Shown here: one piece after another, positions 36,251-49,230 of the stretch
Position numbering within the stretch: position 1 is the stretch's first letter
How the letters are laid out: every line of letters begins with the position of its first letter
Source: Tamarix chinensis
Taxonomy: Eukaryota; Streptophyta; Magnoliopsida; Caryophyllales; Tamaricaceae
NCBI GenBank assembly: GCA_030549775.1
Contig: CM060180.1
Span: 82,429,672-82,493,671, forward strand
DNA length: 64,000 nucleotides
Direction: 5' to 3'
Position numbers and translations under genes: made by a program
The notes under the pieces: generated by a model
Database searches by the model: none
The model's input: only the letters and a program-made list of their open reading frames with translations
What the model was told of the DNA's origin: nothing

Positions 36251-36676
36251 TTTTAACTTCAGTTTACCCATAGTTTGTGGATTATGTGAATTAATGAATA
36301 ACAACATAGTTCATAACATGTGTTATAATGTTTTCCAAAGGTAACAAAAAAACTTGACATCTCTATCTAAAATAATACTTTTAGGGATACCGTGTAGTTT
36401 CATAATTTCTTTAGAATACAAGTTAACAACATGTGTAGCATCATCAGTATTATTACATGGAACAAAATAAGTAATTTTAGAAAATATATCTACCACAAAT
36501 ATAATAGAATCTTTACCTCTTTGTGTTCTAGGCAACCCTAAGATAAATTTCCATACTAACTCCTTATCATGGATGACTAAGCACAAGTAATGGTGTATAT
36601 AAACCTTTGTGAAAAAACTTTTACTCTTTTTGCAAGTAACAAATTGGTTTACTATAATTTGTACACCCTTAATCAT
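36250..36676 (-). pseudogene. Integrase core remnant (element C)
   Basis: Encodes FVTCKKSKSFFTKV (part of the zinc-binding region), WKFILGLPRTQRGKDSIIF, DDATHVVNLYSKEIMKLHGI and DRDVKFF. The first catalytic Asp, expected in the MDF triplet before ILGLP, is changed (WKF). The second (in DRDVKF) is kept. The Glu region is frameshifted (NPQTMGK). It cannot catalyse integration. Confidence 0.8.
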
Positions 36677-37037
36677 GCATGGCTAATAGAAATTCTCTTT
36701 TAATATTTATAGTGTATTTTGAGTACCAAAATGTCCCGTTATATCTCCTTCATGTACTTTTTTAATAATTAAATCTCTAATTCTTGATCTCAATACACAA
36801 ATTTTATCAAGTTTAAATAAAAATCAATCTTGTAATGTATAATTACCATAATATCTATTTTCTTTGCATGATCAATACTCATCACTAAAATCTTCATCTT
36901 TAGGATATAATTCTTTTAACATCTTAAAGCCTAGTAATTTAGCATCTAATATAACAATTAATGTATATCTTCAATAAAGATTGTTAGCTACAAAATTTTA
37001 TTTTCCATCTAAGTGTTTGACAAAGAACAAAAAAAAA

Positions 37038-37480
37038 TTATAAGAAATTTATGCACTTTTCTTGTCTTGGACTAATTTTCTTTTGACCATGAAAATATTT
37101 CAAGCTCTCATGATCATAATGTAATATAAAGGGTTTTGGTTTCAAATAATGTCTCCAAGTCTCTAAGCTACGTATGATGGTAAAGAATTCATTTTCATAT
37201 GTTGAATGCTTCAATTTAGCACCATTTAATTTTTTCACTTAAGTATGTAATAGGAATTTTTTTCCTATGAAATAACTTTTATTATCCCTACCCCACTAGA
37301 TTTAGGAACTAACAAGGCAAGTACACAGCAAGGACTCATAATTTCTCTCACATAAACTTTATATAATAGTTATTGCATTTGTCTTTACACTTCATTAGAT
37401 TCCTCTAGATTACATCTATAAGCAGGTTTATTAGGCAAAGGAATTTTAGGAATTAAATCTATCGTATAATCTATAACTCT
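37038..37480 (-). pseudogene. RT start fused to RNase H (element C)
   Basis: The RT entry LPNKPAYRCNLEESNEV and MSPCCVLALLVPK (37290-37460) runs almost directly into the RNase H stretch KKLNGAKLKHSTYENEFF, LETWRHYLKPKPFILHYDHE and SLKYFHGQKK (37038-37238). The RT palm with its YFDD motif is missing between about 37250 and 37300, an internal deletion of roughly 200 codons. Confidence 0.8.
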
Positions 37481-37869
37481 AATAGGCGATATTTTAGCAA
37501 GAAATTCATCAAGAAATACATCATTTTATTCATCAATCAATCTAGTAAGGTTTGAATTGTTAGAATTGTTCTCCCAAAATTGAGATTCTTTTACTACTAA
37601 AGCATACTAAACACCCTCATCCTCAATTCAATTAATCATATCTTTTTTCACATAAGAATAAACTCTTATTAGTTTCAATAAGTTATACATGATCACATTA
37701 AGATGGTTTCATTATATATTTCTTATATTAAGAACAATATATTAATTATTCACACCATCATGTATTGCATTTCTATCATATTTCTATGATCTTCCTAGTA
37801 ATATACCACAAGTTCCATAGGTAATAAATTGCATAATACTTCATCTTGATAGCCACTAATATGAAAAGT

Positions 37870-38200
37870 AATTAGGGTTTTCTTATCTACTTTAGAACCT
37901 TTATCCTTATTAAGCCAATTAATATCTTTTAAGATGATTAGTAGTCACTAAAAATAGTTGCCTAACCATCATTTCACTATCAACGTTAGTACATGAACCA
38001 CTATCTATATTGACTCTACAAACCTTATCACCAATTCTACACTTAATTTTAAAAATATTATCCCTTTGTTTGGATGGATTATTAGATTGGATTTGTAATA
38101 CCCTTTGAAGTATAAAACATGTATTACCATCTTCTTCATACATACTCAAGGTATCTTCATCCTTATCATCATATGGTTCCATACTCTTCGTTTCATTTAA
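37870..38200 (-). pseudogene. Aspartic protease (element C)
   Basis: Open for 87 codons (37919-38182). Acidic linker DEDTLSMYEEDGNTCFILQR, then KCRIGDKVCRVNIDSGSCTN. The catalytic Asp is present. The start shown by the frame (MEPYDDKDED) is internal to the polyprotein. Confidence 0.85.
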
Positions 38201-38219
38201 GGTTAAAATTATTTTATTA

Positions 38220-39300
38220 GCACATTTTTTTTTATCAAAATGGCCATATCCTTTACATTAAAAACATGTTTTATTGGAAATCTCATTCAACTTGTTTTTA
38301 CCTTTTTCATCTTGGTTAAGGTTGATTTTCCTATCATTATTTGAAGATACATGTGTCCCATATTTTGAAGTAAAGGCATTCAAATAGTTTTTAGTTATAG
38401 TAGAAGTCAAATCACCTATTTTAGCATTAGCCTTGGTAGAATTAGTTTATCTTTCACATATTAGTCAAATCATTAAGAGAATCATAAGAAAATATTTCAA
38501 CTTTTTCTCTAATCAAGTTATTAAGAGCACCTACGTATCTAGCACATTTTGATTCTTTTTCTTTCTTGAATGTCACACAAGATTGCTACTTTATCAAATT
38601 CCCTAGTGTATTCTTCTATACTAAGTAGTGCCTGCCTAAGATTAGTCAATTTAATATATATTTCTTGTTCATACTCATTACGAACAAATTTTTTTTGTAG
38701 TTATTTTTTCAATTTATCACATAACTTGATTTCAATTTTTTCTTGCCTTTCATGAGTCCTATTAAGATTATCATACCAAAACCTAGAAATTTTTTTAAAT
38801 TTTAGAGTTTATAACTTACATCTATGTTCATCATCATACTCTCTAAATTCAAATATGGTTTTTATTTCATGCAACCATTCAAAAAATAATTCTACATCTA
38901 ATTCACCAAAAAAATAAGGGAGATTGAAATTGATACCTTTTTCTTCAATAGGATGATACTTTGGTTGGAAATTTTCATGCCTCATAGATTATGGATGAAA
39001 TAATTGGAGCCAATCTTATTCTCCCTTAGTTCATAATCAATTTGATTATTGAGGTGTCCACCTCGTGCTTGGATTGCTGTCCTCACCATACCTTCTAATC
39101 GATCATTAGTAATCTCCATGATGTTGTGCACATGTTGGGGTGTCTCTTAATCGGCTACTCTTCTCTCTAACCTTTGAAGTTGGCTTTGAATGCAAGGAAG
39201 ATTGTGAATTTGTGTGTTAGTAGTATGCACACCAGCTGAAAGTTGTTGAAGAGTGTCGAACATAACCTTCATGGACACTTCTTCACCATGTTTATTACTC
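38220..39300 (-). pseudogene. gag remnant with zinc knuckle (element C)
   Basis: Begins at about 39285 (minus) with EEVSMKVMFDTLQQLSAGV, equivalent to element A. The zinc knuckle at about 38230-38270 reads CF*CKGYGHFDKKKC: all four ligands are present, with a stop between the first two Cys. The body is full of stops. Confidence 0.75.
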
Positions 39301-40026
39301 TTGCTGAAAGCAACCTTGATAATGTGTATTTATTGCTTTATGATATTTATTGATGGATTCTTGGTTAAGCTTAAGGAATATTAGAAACTTCTTATTTGTA
39401 GAGATGAAGTATTAATGGAAAGGAATTGGTTGAGTGGGTTACCACCAATTCTTCATGCACGATGAAGGATTCTTGATGGATGGTGATGTGGAATCTTGAA
39501 TAAGGTAATTTAAAAATGAAATCATTAAGGAAGTTGACTAGAACCCCAATAATGGTTCAAGTAATCATCTTTGTGAGTTAATGAATGCTAAGATAAGAAA
39601 AAGAGATTAAAAATCAAAGTAATGTTCAAATGGTGTGGAATAAATTATGAAAGTCTTCTTGCTTGAACAAATATGATCAAGAATACTTGAATGGAGTTTG
39701 AAGATATGAATTAGGTTTCAAACAAACTTGGGAAAAGAAGGAGAAACTAAAGATGTTCTACTTCAAAATTTGGATGGATGAAGTAAGGATGGAGTGGGAT
39801 TTAATATTCAAGAGATATTCAGTTCAATTAGAGAGAAAGATCATGAGGAGGTTGAGTTTTTTCAACTTAAGGGATTGAAGATTCAAAGAGAAGTTTGAAG
39901 ATAAGCTAAGGATTTAGGGCTTCTCACATTTGCATGTGTTTTCATGCATGAATAAAAGAAAATAAATCGAAGGTAGGTTGGATACTCGAATGATGGTAAA
40001 AGCCAACCTAGCTTTGATACAAAAAA
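39301..40026 (-). other. 5' leader of element C with degenerate primer site
   Basis: Purine-rich, non-coding. The primer-binding site next to the LTR, about 40013-40023, reads TTGTATCAAAGC on minus (TGGTATCAGAGC expected). Equivalent to the leader of element A. Confidence 0.6.
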
Positions 40027-40855
40027 TGGTGTGAACCTTCTAAGAATAATGAAGATTCAAAGGCTAGAAGAAGTGAGATAATTCAATGGATTAAAGATGA
40101 AAAAGAAGAAGGAGAATCTTTAAGAAAGATTCAAGAAATATTTAAAGAATGGTATCAATCTTCAATCAAGATTCAAGGAAGAATTCAACAAGAAGATTAA
40201 CTTTGAATGTTTCTCCAAGAACAAATTCAAAGCACTCTACCTAAGATTACACCAACTAGTCTCAGTTAGAATTATTCAGGCAAAAAATAGAGAACATAGC
40301 CAAGTGTATTGTTTGTATTAGATTTCAATATTATTCCACTCATAAGTTACAATGTGTGATGCCATGCCTTATATTGGTAGTTCACACTTTGCTAATTAGC
40401 ACACTAAGTTAGCCAATGTAATACATAAATGGCTAACTAGCATACTAACTAGTAATAGAAACATAGCACCAACCTATAAATTACATGAATCAAATGAAAA
40501 ATTATTACAAACAAACATAGCTAGTTATTACATGGAAATAAATAACAAAATCCCTAATTTACATAGGAATGATAACAAGTCCTTCTTGACTTGTAAGTTT
40601 GACTTCCATACATAATTTCTTCCTTTAACTTGTAATAACTTGTAGCATATGAAATCTTAAGTATGTTAACATCTTCAAGTGCATGAATCTTCTCCTTACA
40701 AATATATTACATACCTACAAGAAGTACTCAAATTCCACTTGTTAAGGTTATTCTTATCATTAATATTATCATTAAAGACGCATATTGTAATAGGATCTAT
40801 AACTAAATATGTCAAATCCTCACTATCTTGAGAATCCATAGATGCTCCTAAATCA
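40027..40855 (-). repeat. 5' LTR of element C
   Basis: 829 bp partner of 34868-35684. On minus a TATAAGG box lies at about 40364-40370. The LTR-entering frame is also readable here as GASMDSQDSEDLTYL and DPITICVFNDN, although in a 5' LTR it has no upstream pol. Confidence 0.85.
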
Positions 40856-41138
40856 AAAGTTGTAATCATAACAATAATACTTCATGAAAAATATCAAATG
40901 CAACAAGGAAAAACTTGATACATAGGAATATATGGCCAAATCAAGGGTTAAAATTCAATTTTATCTTGAGTGCATGGCTTATATTAAGTTTCACTTAAGT
41001 TAGATAAAATTTAGGTAGATAAATGTAAGTTGTAGTACATGATTAGGCCTATAAATGGCGAATAAAATCCAAAAGTATTAAAAATAGAAATAAATCATTT
41101 CATTTCATTTTTAACTCAAAAGTATTGAAATATAATGA
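40856..41138. other. Spacer between element C and E8
   Basis: AT-rich; no gene, repeat or motif that I can assign. Confidence 0.5.
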
Positions 41139-44100
41139 TGTAATACCTCAAAATTATGGGAAACCTAACTTATTCATGATTGGTATTAGTAGATATTAAG
41201 TTCTAGTTTGGTCAATTATCATATCTTTGTAGATTTTAAAAATCTAGTCGCATGTTCAAAATTATTTCTTATTAATTACAGTATTGTGTTTCATACGACT
41301 TTTGAGATACTTTTGTGCTCTGAACTATTTTCAAATTTATATATATTTTTGGATATTTGACATTTTTGCATTTGTTTTAAGTCTTCTAAGCTTTTATAAA
41401 TATCAAACCAAGGTGCTAATAATATATATATACTATTTATTGCTCTATTAGGCCTTAATTGTGAATTTTGAGCAAAGTTAAGCTTTTCATGGTTATCTAA
41501 ATTTTATGAAACATTGTTTATCATGTTATATTAGTATCATTGAGCAAAATATGATTCAAAAATAATCTATTACTATTCATATCAATTTTGGAATTTTTTT
41601 TAATTAGTTTTATATCGTGTTTCACTTACTCATTCTTATCCAAACTTTAAAAGAATGAATATGAGATTTTCATTATTGATAAGAACACATTATAAACTCC
41701 AATTTTGTTCTATTAAATTTTTTGGATCCTTAGTAATTGTATAAAATTTGAAATTTTCGTCTTTGTTAGATAGTTTCATAAATATCTAACACAGGCTACC
41801 TTTTCATCCTACCTCCCTTTTCTAGTCATTTTATTTATGTTGTGGCTAAAGGAGAGCCTCTATTTTCTCCCCTCCCCATGTGGATACACCTCCTTTGTGC
41901 CTTACTTGATATATACCAAAAATATCTAATAAGTTTTAGTTATTAAGATTTCTATAAACTTAACCACTAAGTTCTATAACTTATTTTTAGTAATATGTAT
42001 TATCCCTTCTCTCCCTCACCACTAAAACCCCTCCTCTTCCTTTATCCCTCAAATCTAGTAGCCTTCATGGCCCTTTATCACCATTAATGCATCTTTATTT
42101 TTCATCCAAACGTAAAGATAAGTATTATGTTCTTCTTTTATTAGTGTTAAAGCTTGGAATTTAAAGGCAAACCTCTAAAACCTTGAGCAAATAGAAATTA
42201 TAGGTTCTATAATCTTTGTTTTAAACATTATCATGATTTATTATGTTTGTGGATGAATTGTGGTATGTTATGGTTGTGGGTATTTTTGATCAAATTGGGG
42301 ATTTTGAATCATTGGGTTATTTTGTTAAATTTTTGATATCATATTGTAGTGTTATACCCAAAAATTTTAAATTATTGATTCTTTCAAGGTATTTGTGATT
42401 TTAAAATAAATTTATTGTTTTTTTTGCATCCTTTATAGTTTTGAAAACCCTAGTCATGTTTTAAAAATATTTCATTCTCATTTCCTCAATCATTCTTACT
42501 TTTTTGAATCCCATAATACTTCTGATCCACTATTGGTCATCTAAATTCTTCTTAAACATTCTATCTATATATATTTGTATACCTTTATTTTTTACTAAGT
42601 CTTCTAGCCACATTCAAAATGCTTAATGGAGATCATGACTACAAAATAATTTTCACATCTTATTTTAAGATTATTCACATTTTAAGTTTTGTTTTAGCTT
42701 TCTACTTATCATAAACTAATAAAAGTTTAGGAATTGGTATATTTTCATGTTTTGAAAATAAAAATTATTTAAAAATAATTTACCTATATTATTATTATTT
42801 TCAAATAAATTATCATTTTACTAGTAGAATAAGCTACTAAAACCTAAATTTGGTACTTAGATATTACCCACATCTTACATGTGTGAATCTTTCTCCCTTG
42901 ATCTACTACTTGAGCTACACCACTTACCCATAATTTCCTCCATATGATCATGCATTATCTTATCCTTATAAAACTTCCCCAATTCACACCTCCCTTGGGT
43001 GAAAATATACTTAGAATATTCCCCATCATTATCATGTAATCACCACCTACCAACCACTTCTCTCCATGCATCATCCTTATCTACTTATCCTATCTTCTCT
43101 CCATGTCAAATTACCTCCCCTTATCCTCATTTAGTGCCTTTCCCCCTCACACCATTCTCCCTCATAATGCTACCTCCTCTAGGTAGTAACTTACCACCTC
43201 ACTCATTCATCCCCCTTCTCCCTCAACTTCACACCTTACACCGAATCCTCACCACTTTCCTCCATTCCCATCACCTTCCCAACCATATCCCCTTCACCAC
43301 CTTATTTTATTCTCCTTTTATCTCCCCCCTATTTATATTACACCCCAATCTCCATCCTCCATCCCTTATCCTCCCAAATCCTTCTAATGATTATATTCTT
43401 TTAATTTATTCCATTCTATTCTCTCAATTTAAACTCCTCACAATTTTTATTAACCACAATCTCCATAAACCTATCTGATTTTATGCCACCTTCATTCTCA
43501 ACAACAACTATCAACCATCATCATCCATTCGTCCATGATCAAAGCTTGCAAATATCCTAAGCTTAGTCTTTGATAATCACCTTCATCATGTTCTTCATCT
43601 ACAAAAACTATCAATTATTTCTCCTTAATTCTCTTTCCTTTTCCACCATGGCTTTCCTCATCATCTATGATTCAAATTAGACTCCTGAGCCTCCATTGAT
43701 TGAGCTTGCCTACAATCCTTAGTAGTAGATAATTTATATCCTTTCTTTTAATTTCCTTTCCTTTCTTTTCAAGTTTTGATTAGGTTTTCCATAGATTTTG
43801 GGTGTGGTGAATGGATTGAGCCTCTCATATTTTTAAGGTCCTTCTATTCACTTATAATACAGGGTAAATCTAGTTTTCTTGCACTAAAATTCATGTTTTT
43901 TTCTTATCACGTGTTTTGCCATGAATATTGGTGTTTTATGATTATTTAGTGTGTCAAGCTTATTATTTTTGTAATATGGATCATATGATATTTTTTGGGG
44001 TAATATGTTTTTATACACCATGATTAAGTTTAATTTAATTATTAAATTTATCATAAGTTTGTTCTTGAAATATTTAATACATAGATAATTAAGGAAATCA

Positions 44101-45132
44101 TGAAAGTTGGTTGTTGTAGACCTACTAATATGCGTCAACTTTAGATATAAATATCTATGATATGGATATGGTTTATGAGCCTTATTTGATATCATATTAA
44201 AGTAATATGAGTATAATTTATAAAAAACTTTCTTTTTATGATTTGATATTGTATATAAAATGTTCTGAGTAAAACATCGAAAGTGTAAAAAACTAGTTGA
44301 AACCAAATTCTTGAGCACTAGACTTTGGTGTGGTGTTTGATCTTTGGGTTAGAATTGAGTTTTTTGTACTGAAATAATTGTAAATTTTTTATTGTTACTT
44401 TTAGGATGAATATAAAATGTTATCATTTAGATTTATATAACCTAATAATTTAAGGATTAAAGTTGGAGTAGAAATGTTGAAGGTGAAGAACAATTTCAAC
44501 ATATTCTTGAGTGTAGGTTGAAGATATGCATTTTTTTCTTGAGGCATTCATACTATTCAACCTTAATTACCTTATAATCACCCCTTAATTATATAAAAAG
44601 GGTTTGTGAGAATTAATTATGGTTTTACACATAAAATGCCAAGACTGACCCAAAATGACTCAAATCTTTATCTAATGACCATGAAGGTTAATGTTAGACC
44701 TACATCCTTGACCATTAACCCTAGAACTTTGACCATTTATTATTTACCTTTGACTTTGACCAATGATCATTTACTATTAACTTTAACTTTTCTATAGACT
44801 TTAGCTTATACTTTTGTCTTTTTGTATTTGTCTTAGTAATTGGTGAATTTTTTTAAACATAACATTTAACCTCATTTAGAAATTATGCAGTCAAATATGT
44901 TCCTCTTTTTTGTAAAAATGAACCTTAAGGTGACCATTTAAGATGAAAATAGTGATTTTAAGTTTTATCCAATGTACTTCTTATCAAGTTGCATTAGCTT
45001 TGCACCATAAGGGCTTTTTTTAGGTGAAATGTAAAATTCATTAATAAAAGAGGAAATAAGAACATTCAAACAGGTCTTAACCCAAGATAGGAGATAACAA
45101 AAGACAAAAGGGATAAGAAGCTAAAGAAACTC

Positions 45133-45960
45133 CTAGATTAGATTATCTATACAATTCATCAAATGAGTGAAAGATTTACAATGCTGGAATCTATTCATCC
45201 TTCCTGCTAATTCTGACACAATATGCTTCTGGATGGTGTTAGGAGGTTGTGATTCATCTCTAAAACTTCTTTTGTTTCTCTCCTTCCAAATGTGATAAAT
45301 GGTGGTAGCTACTAAGGTATGAATAAATTGTCTTCTTATCCTTAGACCCTGACAACCTGTAGTTGCCCAATGAATAATGTCCTGCCAATTAGTAACTTGT
45401 TGGTGACAGCCTAGCTTGAGTAAAAGAGGCAGCCAAACAGATCTAGAAAATGTGCAATCAAATAATAAATGAGAATGACTTTCAACTACATCATTGCAAA
45501 GCACACAATGTTCTTTAATCTGTAGACCATAGACTTGAAGTATGTCTCAAGTTTGGAGGTGACCCAAGACAGCAAGCCACAAGATAAAATAATGTTTTTT
45601 GGGGGAGTAATTAGTCCACACAAAAGAAAACCAAGAAACTTTGTCATGGCAGGGTCTAATAATATGATAAGCTATTGAGATAGAAAATTTTCCATGCTAG
45701 ATAATATGTGACAGGTTGGGCCATTAGAGAATGATATGAGCAAGATCCCTAAGTTCCAGTAATTTCTTGAGGATCCATGATGCAGAATATCTCACCCTAA
45801 CCTCCAGAATATCCATCCCTTTGAGATAGTATGCATAAATCCACTTTACCCACATTAGATCTTTCTTTGTAGATAGATGCCAAATGAGTTTACACATTGC
45901 AGCCCTATTCCACCATAGAAGGTTAATAAGGCCTAATCCCTCTCTAACTCCTACTTTACT
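45133..45960 (-). pseudogene. LINE ORF2 C-terminal zinc-finger region (zf-RVT)
   Basis: Begins GLGLINLLWWNRAAMCKLIW, which is the post-RT region, continues through WVKWIYAYYLKG, and ends with the open piece LCNDVVESHSHLLFDCTFSR (Cys/His cluster) and NLI stop at 45133. RT motifs, including the FADD-type active site, are absent between this and the endonuclease. Confidence 0.8.
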
Positions 45961-45989
45961 TGTTACACTCTTTTACTAATGCCACCAAA

Positions 45990-46868
45990 TCTACTTTTAT
46001 TAAACTATCTCAGGGGTTGCTTCAACTATTTGATTTTGATCACAATATCCAGAAGCTTATTTGCAGAGTGAGTTATATGCCAATGGTTTCTTATTAGAGG
46101 TAAGAATTCCTTATCTATAGTCCACATATCAAAGAAATAGAAAGAAGGGGAACTTTGATGAGAATTCTAATTGATGGAAATTGTCATAGTAGAATGGTCA
46201 AAAATGAATGGGGTAAGAAAATGAGCAAAGGAACTCTCATAACAGGTGATCCAGTCAGGGTTACAAAGTACCCTATCATGTTTACACCAAAGTCTATCAT
46301 CTCCCACCTATCTATTAGACCAGGTGAAAAATGCCCCTATATATCTTAAATCAGTGAGTTGTAATTGAGTTAAACAACTTATGAAATCCTCCATATCTTA
46401 TGTGTGTAGCTCCCCTTGAATTTTTTCAATTCTATTCAACACTACATTAAAATCTCCACATAACAGCCAAGGATAATTTGTAGGATGATGGAGATGTAAC
46501 TAATTACATAACTCTCGTCTTGATTCTCTAGCATTAAAAGCATAAACTACGTTAAGGTAGAATTGGAATTCACCTGCAGAGTTCATAATTTTACAGTAGA
46601 TACCCCAAGCATGCGTGGAAATAGGAAGGACACTCCAAACTTGTGGATCCCAACCTAACCACACACGGCCATTATAATGAGAAGCATAATTATTGATCCA
46701 ATTCCAATGAGCCATAAGTCCTTTGGTGACTTTACTAATATTAATTTCTTTAACCCTAGATTCAATCAAGCCTACTAAGGTTAAAGTCCTTTCCTTACAC
46801 CAATCTCTCACTGCCTTTTATTTTTGGGGTTCATTGAGACCCCTAATGTTCCAACAGCCCACTGTCAT
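45990..46868 (-). pseudogene. LINE ORF2 endonuclease domain
   Basis: Starts MTVGCWNIRGLNEPQK at 46868, the usual start of plant L1 ORF2, with a stop soon after. Then LVGLIESRVKE (catalytic Glu region), NGRVWLGWDP, VVYAFNARESRR, PWLLCGDFNVVL (catalytic GDFN motif), GAFFTWSN and FDHST (HST-like motif, shifted to DHS). It ends at NKSRFGGIS, where RT should follow. Multiple stops. Confidence 0.8.
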
Positions 46869-46999
46869 GAGAAATGGATATTAAAATCAAGCAAAGGGTG
46901 CATCATCTCTGCTCCTAGTCAACCAGCCATAAGTCTCCATTGAATATCATTCTTAGTTTCAGATAGAAAGGGATTACTAAGATCAGATGATTGATGACT

Positions 47000-48246
47000 T
47001 GTTGTTGAAGGTGGTATGCTCACAGTACTCCTTGATCTAGTAATAATGGAAGAATCCCCTATGTTGTTAACTGGTTTTGCAACTTGCTAGGAAGATTCAG
47101 GTAAGAAGGTAGAAGCAGTTTGATCATCTTGAGTGTTTTTGGTAGGGGTAGTAGGAAAATGACCAAGTTCTGCATGACTTATAACAGGATGGTGATCTTC
47201 TATTCTTGTAGTTCCCCTATCCTTACCCACTTCTTTTTTTGGCCATTATTCTTTAAGTATTGAGGGAAAAGATTATCTAGATGACAAAGGGAGCAAAAGG
47301 TTGGTTTCCATTCATAATCAAATCTCCGCTTAAGAATAGACCCATCAGGTTTCTTGATATGGACAAACTCAGTCAGAGGTCGATGACTATCAACTTCAAT
47401 CAAGACTCTTGCATAAGATATTCTTCCCTTTATGATAGCAACATAATCCATCCCAATTGGTATGCCAATACAACTACTTATCCTACTAATACTTTCATTT
47501 GACTAGAAAGATAAAGGCAAACTAGGCAGTTTAACCCAAAGAGGGAGAAATTGGAATTATGCCTTGTTAATAGCAAACTTTGGATGCCATTTTTTGAGAA
47601 TTAAAGGTCTATTCATATAAGTCCAAGCACTTGCATCAAAGATAGCATTACAATCTTCTTTAGAATAAAAGGAAAACATAAAGAAGCTTGCATCATGAAG
47701 GTGGATACGTGGGGGAGATACATGGTTCCACGCATTCCTACCAAAAGATTCCATTTGAGAGAAAGCAAGCTGATGACCACAAACCATACCAACTAAGGTA
47801 TGTTGCCAATACATGGATTCATTATCTAGATCTTGTTGTCTCAATTCAGCAATCAAAACTCCTTCCTGCACATTAGGGTGTTGATAGGCCATAGTATGCA
47901 ATTGATTAGGATGTCAATTAGTACGAACAATTTCACTCCAAGAAACACCAAAGGTTTTTGGTTCGTGAAACTCTTTAGATAAATCTTCAGATAAATTCTT
48001 AGTGGGAGATCGGTCTAATTGTTTAGAATTCTCAAAAGGCAAATCCCTAGGGTTTCGCGAAGAAGATGGCGATTAGGGCAAAGATTAAGGCCATTGATTG
48101 TTAATAGAAGTCTATAATTCAGGCATGGCAGACGAATCAGGGATCATAACCGATGGATCCTGCACCGAGATGAAGAGGCTATTGTCTGTCGAGGACTTTT
48201 CTTCTTCTTTGCCATAACAGCTCATGTAGGCGCGTTCTTCAGCCAT
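47000..48246 (-). pseudogene. LINE ORF1 (DUF4283-like, zinc knuckle) remnant
   Basis: Starts at ATG 48246-48244 (MAEERAYMSCYGKEEE). Landmarks are FGVSWSEIV near 47940, the DUF4283-like block with MYWQHTLVGMVCGHQ, then FFMFSFYSKEDCNAIF and RPLILKKWHP (47557-47901), then GRISYARVLIEVD and a zinc-knuckle start YEWKPTFCSLC (47200-47451). Several stops, for example after SSAMPEL. In plant L1s this protein binds RNA. Confidence 0.8.
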
Positions 48247-48619
48247 AGTGCACCCGTGTAGTCTTATAACAAATTCCCATAAGGGTTATATGCTCTATGG
48301 TTCTTATTTTGTGCTAGTTTAAATCCCACCAATAAATAAAAATAAATATTATTCTTTTTTAAAATTTAAACACTATATTATCAAATATCATTTCAAATTC
48401 AATGATAAACACAACATAGTTAAATATCATTGAGTGTTGATCATTAAAATGTCATAATTGAATATCCTTGCATATTGAACGTTAAGCATATCAAAATTGT
48501 TGATCATTAAACATGGAATTATTAAATATCATCATATATTGAACATCAAACACATCATAATTCAATATCTTTGCTTGTCAATTATTAAACATGACATAAT
48601 ATAGCTATAACGTTAAACC

Positions 48620-49230
48620 ATGTACAGTGGATGTTGTATCCCTTTTGAAAGACTCTTTATTCTAATATCCATTAAGGTATCAAGTTTTACCAAATAAACA
48701 CTCATTCAAATATAGAATTAAGCTAAGTAAAGTGGGTGTTGTATCCCCTATGAAAGCCTCTTAGCTCTAATTTCCATTAAGGTATGGGGTTTTACCAATT
48801 AAAAGCCTATTTAGATATGGTAATAAACCAATTAAATTGGGTGATATATCTCATATGAAAGCCTCTTAGCCTCTAATGTCCATAAAGGTGTGAGGTTTTC
48901 CATTTGGATATGGAATCTAACTAAGTCATGTGGGTGTTGTATTCTCTTTGAAAGCCTCTTGGCTCTAATTTTTGTTAAGGTGTAGGGTTCACTAAATAAA
49001 TACACGTTTGGCTATGGCATTAAATCAAGTAAGGTTGTATCCCCTTTGAAAGCCTCTTGCATATAATGTCTTTTAAGGTGTGGGGTTTCACCAATTAAAT
49101 ACTCATTTGGGTATAGCAATAAACCAAGTAAGGTAGTTGTTGTATCATCTATAAAATCCTCTTAGCTCTTATGTACATCAAGGTGTAAGCGTTCACCAAA
49201 TAAAGGCCCTTTTAGATTCAGTAATTGAAT
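48620..49230 (+). repeat. About 100-bp tandem repeat, six units, in E8
   Basis: The landmark GTTGTATCCC or variant recurs at about 48633, 48738, 48842, 48936, 49034 and 49136 (94-105 bp apart), each followed by TGAAAGCCTCTTAGCTCTAA-like sequence. It is positionally equivalent to the GGTGTGGTATCCC tandem of E5. Confidence 0.85.

Larger units (their letters stand above)
34868..40855 (-). mobile_element. Element C: Ty3/gypsy (chromovirus-like) retrotransposon with RT-core deletion
   Basis: LTRs at 34868-35684 and 40027-40855. Probable target duplications are AAATT (34863-34867) and AAAGT (40856-40860), one mismatch. Minus-strand order: 5' LTR, primer site, leader, gag, protease, RT start joined to RNase H, integrase, polypurine tract, 3' LTR. 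All coding parts carry stops and shifts. It is the most complete element in the window in layout and the same lineage as A and B. Confidence 0.85.
45014..48276 (-). mobile_element. Plant L1-type LINE with internal deletion
   Basis: Flanked by the 9-bp duplication CCATAAGGG (45005-45013 and 48277-48285). On minus: 30-base leader, ORF1 (about 48246-47000), ORF2 endonuclease (46868-45990), then a direct join to the C-terminal zinc-finger part (45945-45133) and a short A tail (45015-45021). The RT domain is missing, so it is about 3.3 kb instead of the 5.5-6 kb usual for plant L1s. The clean target duplication and retained 5' end mean the insertion was full-length at both ends. Confidence 0.85.

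Noticed and set aside
42999..43478. 159-codon open frame in E8
   Set aside because: Leu/Pro/His-rich product of CT-rich DNA. The equivalent block in other LTR copies does not keep the frame.
43884..44318. 144-codon minus-strand frame rich in Asn/Lys/Tyr/Ile
   Set aside because: AT-rich composition artefact inside E8; no domain and no counterpart in other copies.
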